The position numbers were made by a program, and so were the translations under genes. Below the pieces are notes generated by a model. That model saw only the letters and a list, made by a program, of their open reading frames with translations. It had not been told where the DNA came from and did no database searches. Source: Liolophura sinensis (taxonomy: Eukaryota; Mollusca; Polyplacophora; Chitonida; Chitonidae). From it: DNA of 64,000 nucleotides. Below, piece by piece: positions 57,600 to 64,000 of the stretch; position 1 is the first letter of the stretch, and every line of letters starts with the position of its first letter. Location: contig NC_088298.1 in NCBI RefSeq assembly GCF_032854445.1, positions 16,885,976-16,949,975 on the forward strand. Direction: 5' to 3'.

Positions 57600-59322
57600 T
57601 TCTGCTGTAAGCTTTTGTCCCGTGTTTTTATTTGTGACATTTTGGATGTGCAATCTGCAGGTATATGTATTTCTTTCAGGACAAGGGCACCCTTCCAAAA
57701 AAATAGTATCAAAGTATCAAAACATTCTACTGAGGAAAAAAAAAACAGGCTTCGTTTGTAGGGAAATATTTTTAATTTACTGAGAGCAAATTAAAAAAAA
57801 AAAGAGATTCTATCAAATGACCAATAATAACTTTATAGTAGGCCTGTTTATTTGGAAGGTAGGTCCGGTGACGTTTTGTGACAGCTATCAACTCCTGGTA
57901 CTACCCTTACTTTTCAACCTCTTCAACCACCCCAGCTGCCAATATTTTGAAACATTATGAGGGTGTAGAGAAATAATGTGCACGGTTTTATGAAGCTTGC
58001 AAGCAAATCTATTTTGGTGTCATTTTCATAGTAATTCTATGCATAAATTCCACAGAAAAAAAGCGCAAATACTGGTTGAAACGGTAGAAGATGTACGGTA
58101 AATTTTCAATATCCAAGGCAGCACTGATTTAGCTTGGTGCTTTATCGACAAGTCAACACTAAAAATCCCAAAAAATAAAAAACCAAACTGAAAATCCATC
58201 ATTTTCTCAATCTTTATTTTTTTTTTTTTTATGATTTTCCTGCCTGTCAAGGTTTTCCGATCATGTAAGTGTGTATTTAACGGGAACAATTGCTGGGGCA
58301 GTCCACATCTCCAACAATTAAATGAATTTTCAGATTTTATTGTTATTTTCTACCCTCCGCAGACATTGAAAAAATATTCATTCTGCCCATGAAGCAAAAT
58401 GTTTCATTGGGGTGGCTTACTTATTAAGCTTTTCGTGGATTTTATCTTTAGGAGTTTGTACATATATGCTTGCTTGCCTGCATTGTCACTGTTGCTATAT
58501 ACAGTATTTTTATTTTATTTGAGCAGCTGTGAAAAAACGCCTGTGGCTTGAGTCCATCAATCGGGCAAAACTCAATGCGAAGCTTCCATTGAAAATTTGT
58601 AGATGAGATGGAGTTGTTCTACTTTCATGTATTGCCTTCTATTTTTTGTTTTTGTTTTTTGGGAGGTTTTTTTTTTTTTTTGGTCACAATTTTGGCATCC
58701 CTTTCCTTCTACATGATCTCATGCACTGTCATTTTCAGTCATGGTATATTATTCGTATCTGTACCAATTAAAATGCTGTTAAGTTTTTAAAGATTTTGTC
58801 TTTAGTCGTGAAATCATTAGTATCGCTTACATATATGTTCAGTTTGTTGCCACAAAGTTTGACTAATTTTTTTACATTGACGTTTTTTTTTCTGAGGCCT
58901 AATATATTTTAATGCACTGTGCTGTCTTACTGATTGATGCTGGTGGTACTTCCCTGCATTCAAATGACAAGAATTGCCTCCCTTGTTATATTTTGGGGCT
59001 TTCCCAGGTCTGAGGCTTATGGCTTGAAGAGAACGGCCCATCATACATTGTCATCTGGCTGGGGCTGGGGATTTCCTCTAATAAAATCAAAACTTGAATT
59101 GATATAAAATTGTTAAATGATCAGATCACTGATAAATACTTAAGTATCAAGGTACAATATAGCCCTTGATCTTTTTTTTTTTTTTTTTTTACAGAATTTT
59201 TCTTCCAAAATGTGATAGATCTCTATGTAGTATTAATGACATACGTCTTGTGTTACTTTTCCCCACATTATCCACCAGAATTTGGTGTAAATTTGAAACT
59301 TTTTTTCAAAAAACAATTCCCC
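57600..59322. other. T-rich non-coding DNA
   Basis: Downstream flank of the aminotransferase gene, possibly partly 3' UTR. No unambiguous poly(A) signal could be assigned; AATAAA-like words occur at about 58168 and 59080. Homopolymer A and T runs are frequent. Confidence 0.4.
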
Positions 59323-59420
59323 TGGGCTGTGCCCGGTTTCTGCCCACCATAATGCTGGCCGCCAGCGTATAAGTGAAATATTCTTGAGTATGGCGTAAAA
59401 CACCAATCAAAAAAAAAAAT
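59323..59420 (+). mobile_element. Severely 5'-truncated SINE-1
   Basis: Sense 3' end only: gggctgtgcccggtttctgc, ccaccataatgctggccgcc, gtataagtgaaatattcttg, agtatggcgtaaaacaccaa, tcaaaaaa. The match begins abruptly. Confidence 0.88.
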
Positions 59421-59589
59421 CAAAAACCGAAACCGTTTTAAAAATATTTTTAAATTTAGCTACAATGAAATAATATTTTCGTCTGGTCATGGTTTATTAT
59501 TATCATAATTATTATTATTACTACATACACTGAATATCATTATGCTACTCTATGTTATCAGTGGTGTAAAATTTTTATAGCAGTTGACT

Positions 59590-60170
59590 AAATAATTTAA
59601 ATATTTGCAATATTTAGTTTTTAATCCGTTAATATGTTTGGTGCTTGGAGTCTGTACATTTGTGCTTGTTTCTCAGTGCTATGATCTTCCTATGGGTCCA
59701 ACCCGATAGCACAGTTTGTAGAGCGTTTGCTTCGGGAGCGGTAGGTCCAGGGTCAATCCCGGGTCAAGTCACACCTCAGGCTTTAAAAGAGGAAGTTCTA
59801 ACTTCCTCGCTTGGTGTTCAGCATGAAGGGGATACTGCACCGACTGGTTGACCCGTACCAATATAATGGTTCGGGCGGGGCGGCTTACTTGCTTAAGGTG
59901 TCTCAGTGAATCTGCACTAGATAAAAGAGCGGTGAAAATCTGTCCTGCAACATGGAGGCACATTACATGCACTCTAAGGATTCTTTCATCATCTTATGAC
60001 CGAAAAATTGTTAAGTGCTACGTTGAACCCGAAGCACTCACTCACTCCTATGGGTCCTTTGCCTAGATATTGCTGCTACATTGCCGAAGTTGCCTAAAGC
60101 TATTACCGTTCTTATAGATCAATGAAATACAGCTATTTATGTTTGGACGAAAAGGAAAATGTATTTCAAA
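59590..60170 (+). repeat. Diverged duplication, copy 1 (carries a SINE-2)
   Basis: Blocks ttgcaatatttagttttt, tgtttggtgctt, gctacattgccgaagttgcc, taaagctattaccgttctta and ggaaaatgtatttcaaa are collinear with 62480-62665. The SINE-2 at 59700-60045 interrupts the order here. Confidence 0.65.
59700..60045 (+). mobile_element. Full-length SINE-2 with 12-bp target-site duplication
   Basis: Flanked by perfect direct repeats tcctatgggtcc (59688-59699 and 60046-60057). Head: aacccgatagcacagtttgt, agagcgtttgcttcgggagc (anticodon arm with a tRNA-Pro CGG-type loop), ccagggtcaatcccgggtca (box B). Body: gaggaagttctaacttcctc, gttcagcatgaaggggatac, ggttcgggcggggcggctta, tgtcctgcaacatggaggca. Tail: aaaaattgttaagtgctacg and (ACTC)n. 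It is one of the clearest young insertions in the window. Confidence 0.93.
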
Positions 60171-61332
60171 TCTGAAGCAGATGCCACTTTTTTTTTAACG
60201 TTTTAATTTGAAGATGGCCTCTTTGAAAACAGAAATGACATAATTTCCTTTTTTGTTGAGAGCAAATCAAAAGCAGGTGTTTCTGTGTTGGAATAGTATT
60301 TTGCAGTTTAGCCTGTGAAAACAGTCTTTCAGAACTCGGCAGCACACTTAGGGCAGAAAACAGTGGTTTTTATGCTAATTTTTTTAATGCTAAAGTTCAC
60401 AAACTAGTCACAGATGGCCCTATAAGGACGAGAAATTGAAGCATATTCAAAATTTATATTGTCAAATGGTGCTTTAAGTGTGCTAACATGATAAAATTGG
60501 CTCAGTTTGAAATTCTTTTGGTTTTATTAAAAATGCTGTATATTGTAAGATTTTTTAAATGTAGATATTGCACATATTCTGGTTATACGGCCTTGCAAAT
60601 ACAAGCTCGCCAAATGTAGATACTTGTTTCTCAATGTTATGTACCTATTGATGGGTCAACTGTAAACTGCAAGCTGTATCTAAGGACCTTAGCGAAGGAA
60701 AAGGAACATTGAATCACATCACTGAAAACAATGCCATTTAATTGAACCTTAAAAAGCAGTATTGGAATTGTATTTGCTTGCCTTTTGTATTGAAATTAAA
60801 ATTTGTAATGTTTGGGTCAGTGGACCCATATGTATTTTGGTACAAATCACTCACAGAATTATGACGTGATATTCTCAGTGTGCTACCAGTTGATATTACA
60901 GGATTAGTTTTTCTTTTCCTGGCCTTGAAATGCAGTATTTTTAGTTAAAGAGTAGAGAATTGCCGCCGAATGGTTTACAATGGAAATGGGATTTTTTTGG
61001 GAGTTAAACCCAGCAGCCTTAGTCATCCTTGAATTAATCTATACCAAACCTAAAATTCAAATTAACCTGAACATACCTGGAATTGCATATCTCTCACTAT
61101 AGCCAGTCAGCGATTTATTTCAAATCTCATCTTTTGTATTAAAATATTCAGATTATCTTAATCACGCAAATATAAGCTCAATACAGTGAGCATTGGTCAA
61201 CTGGTGTCCATGCATCCTTTGTGTAAGGCCATCTTTAAAAGCTCATGGCTGTGCTTAACCCAATTCTATCAGCTTAAAATAGAACAGGTCAGGAAGAAAT
61301 TCTTTTTTTATATGGATATATAAAATTTAGAA
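60171..61332. other. No recognisable feature
   Basis: T-rich, low-complexity non-coding DNA. A block at about 60620-60660 (gtagatacttgtttctcaat, gttatg) resembles the start of the duplication at 59640. Confidence 0.4.
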
Positions 61333-61344
61333 CGTTTTTAATGA

Positions 61345-61579
61345 CTGATTTATTTATTTATTTGATTGGTGTTTTTACGCCGTACTCAAGAATATTTCAC
61401 TTATACGAGGGCAGCCAGCATTATGGTGGGTGGAAACCGGGCACAGCCCGGGGGAAACCCACGACCATCCGCAGGTTGCTGCCAGACCTTCCCACTTACG
61501 GCCGGAGAGGAAGCCAGCATGAGCTGGACTTGAACTCACAGCGACCGCATTGGTGAGAGGCTCCTGGGTCATTACGCTG
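61345..61579 (-). mobile_element. SINE-1 with 12-bp target-site duplication, 5'-truncated
   Basis: Antisense copy from the (TTTA)n tail through agccagcattatggtgggtg and cgcattggtgagaggctcct to gggtcattacgctg, where it stops before the box A region. It is flanked by perfect cgtttttaatga repeats (61333-61344 and 61580-61591). Loss of the pol III promoter start by truncation together with an exact duplication supports target-primed reverse transcription. Confidence 0.93.
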
Positions 61580-61591
61580 CGTTTTTAATGA

Positions 61592-63720
61592 ATAGTTGCT
61601 TATATGCACATGTATGCCTATGTACTGTAGATATACATATATATGTACTACCACATATAAACAAGGGGAAATGCACTGCTGGATACAACAGCAAATCTCA
61701 GTACAAATTATTAATCGTGAATCACATTTCTTGTAAACCATTTCTTTGTATTATTCCCTGAACAGTATTCATCTTTATTCCCTGAACAGTATTCAGCTTC
61801 ATATATTTTCAAATTCTGAGTTGCTAGTCCATGTGTGTATACATCTACATACCACCTACGCAGCAGGTGAGCGACAGATTTGCATAGAAAACCAATTAAG
61901 TGCAGATTTAATATCACCTGTTACATTTCTCCACCTTATTTCAATGCTACTTTAAAGCATGGTTTTGTACCTTTGTTTTGTCATTTTTACTCACTATTAT
62001 TATTTTATTCCAGACAACTGTTTTCTGTATAATGTTTACCAACCATTATTAGTTTGATGCTTGATTGGTGTTTTTTTTTTTTTGTTTGATTTTTTTTCTT
62101 TGGAACAATATGTTAATAGTATTATGGTCTGCACATGACTTATTACAATTATTATATTATTATGTTTGGAATGCAATTTTCATTTGCAATTTATAGTTTT
62201 TAACGTGGGTTTGCTTAAAGCTTGTTCATTCTCTGATATGCTCCCAAGTTATGAGCAACTTAACGTAGGTTAGCAGGATTCTTTGGAAGACAAGATAATG
62301 CATCTCAAACTTGAAACACAAAACATTGCCGAACCATGAAAAGAATTATTTGAACCATATTTTTTCTGCTAAAATAATTTAATTACATGTTTTTCTTTCG
62401 TTTTCTCAGCAACCTCATGTTATTGGCTGGACTTATTGTTATTATTTTATTGGGAATGATGTGAATTTTTGTAACAATGGAGTATAATTTAGATACTTGC
62501 TTTTGCAATATTTAGTCTTCACTGTATGTGGTGCTTTCCTTTGGGTGAGTCACCCGGATACATCGGCAATATTGCCGAATCTGTGTAAAGCTATAACCGT
62601 CCTTATGGGTCCAATGTATACAGCAACTTGTGTTGTAATGGAAAAGAAAATACTTCTCAAAACTCAAAAAAAAAAAAAAAAAACAAGACTTTATTGAACA
62701 ACGAAAATCAGTATTTGAACTGTTCTTTCTTGCCTTTTTAAATTGTGTCAAGTATGTTTTAAATATATTTATTAATAATCTGTTAGCATGTGTTAAATTT
62801 ATGGTGGGTGTTAATAGACCATACCATTCTCTTTCTCTTGTATGACCATGGCGTTCACATACATGTGTGCATAGAGTGAATATGTTTTTTGTTTTTGTTG
62901 TTATTTTGTTTTCAGTTTTAGGTTCTTCCAGAATTTTCCTAGAGCTGTTTTCGTTGTACAGGTATTTACTCTCTAGAAGCCTTGGGACAAGATACTTTGT
63001 TATATTACCCGTGTCACACACATGTATTTATGGGTGAAGAGTTCTGGTGTATTACCCTATACTTTTTTTTCTTATTTTTGTGCTTTTGGAGAATTGTATC
63101 CATGCAATGCTGACCAAAACACTGTGTTGATGTTGTCGGTTTTACAGCTACACGCATGCATGCTTGTTCTAGTTTTTACGTATATGTTGAATAATTCAAT
63201 TTTGTACCGAGAAATATATTTGGTTAAACATTATCCTCTTGTTCTTGTTTGTTTGTTGTTTTTTTTTTTTTTTTTCTTTTTTTTTTATCAACTACTGTGA
63301 TTGAGGAACGAGAATGCCCACCTCAATCTGAGTTGGCACTCCTGATAATACATCCCTGATTATAGAGTGACGCTTGAGTCCCTTTGCATTTTTCAATTTG
63401 ATTGTATGTTAAATGTGATGAAAACAAAGCATTTTTAGGCTGGACTCATCACCTCTGGATTTCTTTTTACCTGATTCTGCTTAAGTGGATTCTGATTAGC
63501 TGGTGTGAGATAGGTAGGTCCAGACTAAGCCTAGCGTAACGTGAATTTTAGATATGGCAGATTTATTTTAGCATGACCAAGGCTGTGGGAATTAACCCAG
63601 GAAACCCTATCTCCACTGTGAGCCAATCAGCGTCGATTCTGGAGTTATGATGCTAGGGGGCATGTAAGTTGCTACTTTTCAGGCATATACATGAACGGTT
63701 GAAGTGAAACCCTATCTGAG
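61592..63720. other. T-rich non-coding DNA
   Basis: Includes poly(A) near 62668-62684 and a T-rich run at about 63258-63287. The - strand 169-codon frame at 62512-63021 crosses the poly(A) run and the duplicated block and is not credible as a gene. Confidence 0.4.
62480..62665 (+). repeat. Diverged duplication, copy 2
   Basis: Same order of blocks as 59590-60170 without the SINE: ttgcaatatttagtcttc, tgtggtgctt, gcaatattgccgaatctgtg, taaagctataaccgtcctta, tgggtcca, ggaaaagaaaatacttctca. Confidence 0.65.
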
Positions 63721-63790
63721 GTAAACTGTCAGGTGACCGGGTTTCACCAGTAATACTTGTAACCATTTATCAGCTATTACAACGTCTACA
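63721..63790 (+). repeat. Dispersed repeat copy
   Basis: gtcaggtgaccgggtttcac, cagtaatacttgtaaccatt, tatcagctattac parallels 8946-9052 over about 65 bp at roughly three quarters identity by eye. Confidence 0.45.
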
Positions 63791-64000
63791 TGTATGCTGG
63801 AAGTCTTATATTGATGGGACGTCATCCAGTGTGTGCAAAATGGCGACGGATTTTATCAGTAAAGCAGAACTGTAAAAATATCTGCCTCAAGAACACGTTT
63901 ATAGACGAATCGGTTGTGATGTGACAGAAATAATTCTCATAGCGACGTTTGAATGCTAGGAACGGGAAACATTTTCCGCTTCAAGTAATTCGGGCTTAAA

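Noticed and set aside
59700-59775. A functional tRNA-Pro gene
   Set aside because: The head of a SINE-2 with target-site duplications; the 3' acceptor half is replaced by SINE body.
62512-63021. 169-codon - strand frame
   Set aside because: It runs across a poly(A) stretch and a duplicated non-coding block.

Overview
The window looks like eukaryotic, probably lophotrochozoan (most likely molluscan) nuclear DNA. The sequence is AT-rich and gene-poor, the genes have spliceosomal introns, and the space between them is packed with tRNA-derived SINEs, their 3' fragments, minisatellites and long (TA)n tracts. No rRNA gene, complete tRNA gene, CRISPR array or bacterial operon is visible. The species cannot be fixed from sequence reading alone.

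Two genes are well supported. (1) A DegT/DnrJ/EryC1/StrS-type PLP-dependent aminotransferase-like gene lies on the + strand, with exons at 54854-55815 and 57062-57412 joined in phase 0. Its 5' exon or exons are not identified. It keeps the PLP aspartate and the Schiff-base lysine, and its C-terminus ends in a 36-bp tandem repeat. (2) A small secreted cysteine-rich protein gene lies on the - strand. I reconstructed it from four short exons (49531-49423, 44915-44841, 42063-41968, 40188-39950). All three introns are phase 1, and the cysteine and strand pattern resembles the DUF4773 family. Its introns hold SINEs and minisatellites.

Weaker exon-like stretches occur on the - strand at 22280-23730 (three, one partly tandem-duplicated) and at 12145-12310, and on the + strand at 18563-18673 and 33590-33787. 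None was recognised.

Three SINE types recur. SINE-1 has a head with TGGCTCAGTTGGTTAGC, and its 3' domain reads TACTCAAGAATATTTC in antisense. SINE-2 has a tRNA-Pro-like head. SINE-3 has a tRNA-Ser-like head. SINE-2 and SINE-3 share a tail ending AAACCCCAAGC(ACTC)n. Several copies have clear target-site duplications, some are nested in other repeats, and one copy at 19111-19430 joins a SINE-2 body to a SINE-1 tail.

Layout: 0-5 kb, SINE-1 copies and a 1.4-kb 34-bp minisatellite. 5-20 kb, mostly unique or ancient repeat DNA with a 300-bp duplicated block. 20-24 kb, possible gene fragments. 25-39 kb, SINEs and minisatellites. 39.9-49.6 kb, the secreted-protein gene. 49.9-54 kb, a MITE, hairpins and minisatellites. 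54.8-57.4 kb, the aminotransferase. 57.4-64 kb, T-rich non-coding DNA with SINE insertions and a diverged duplication.
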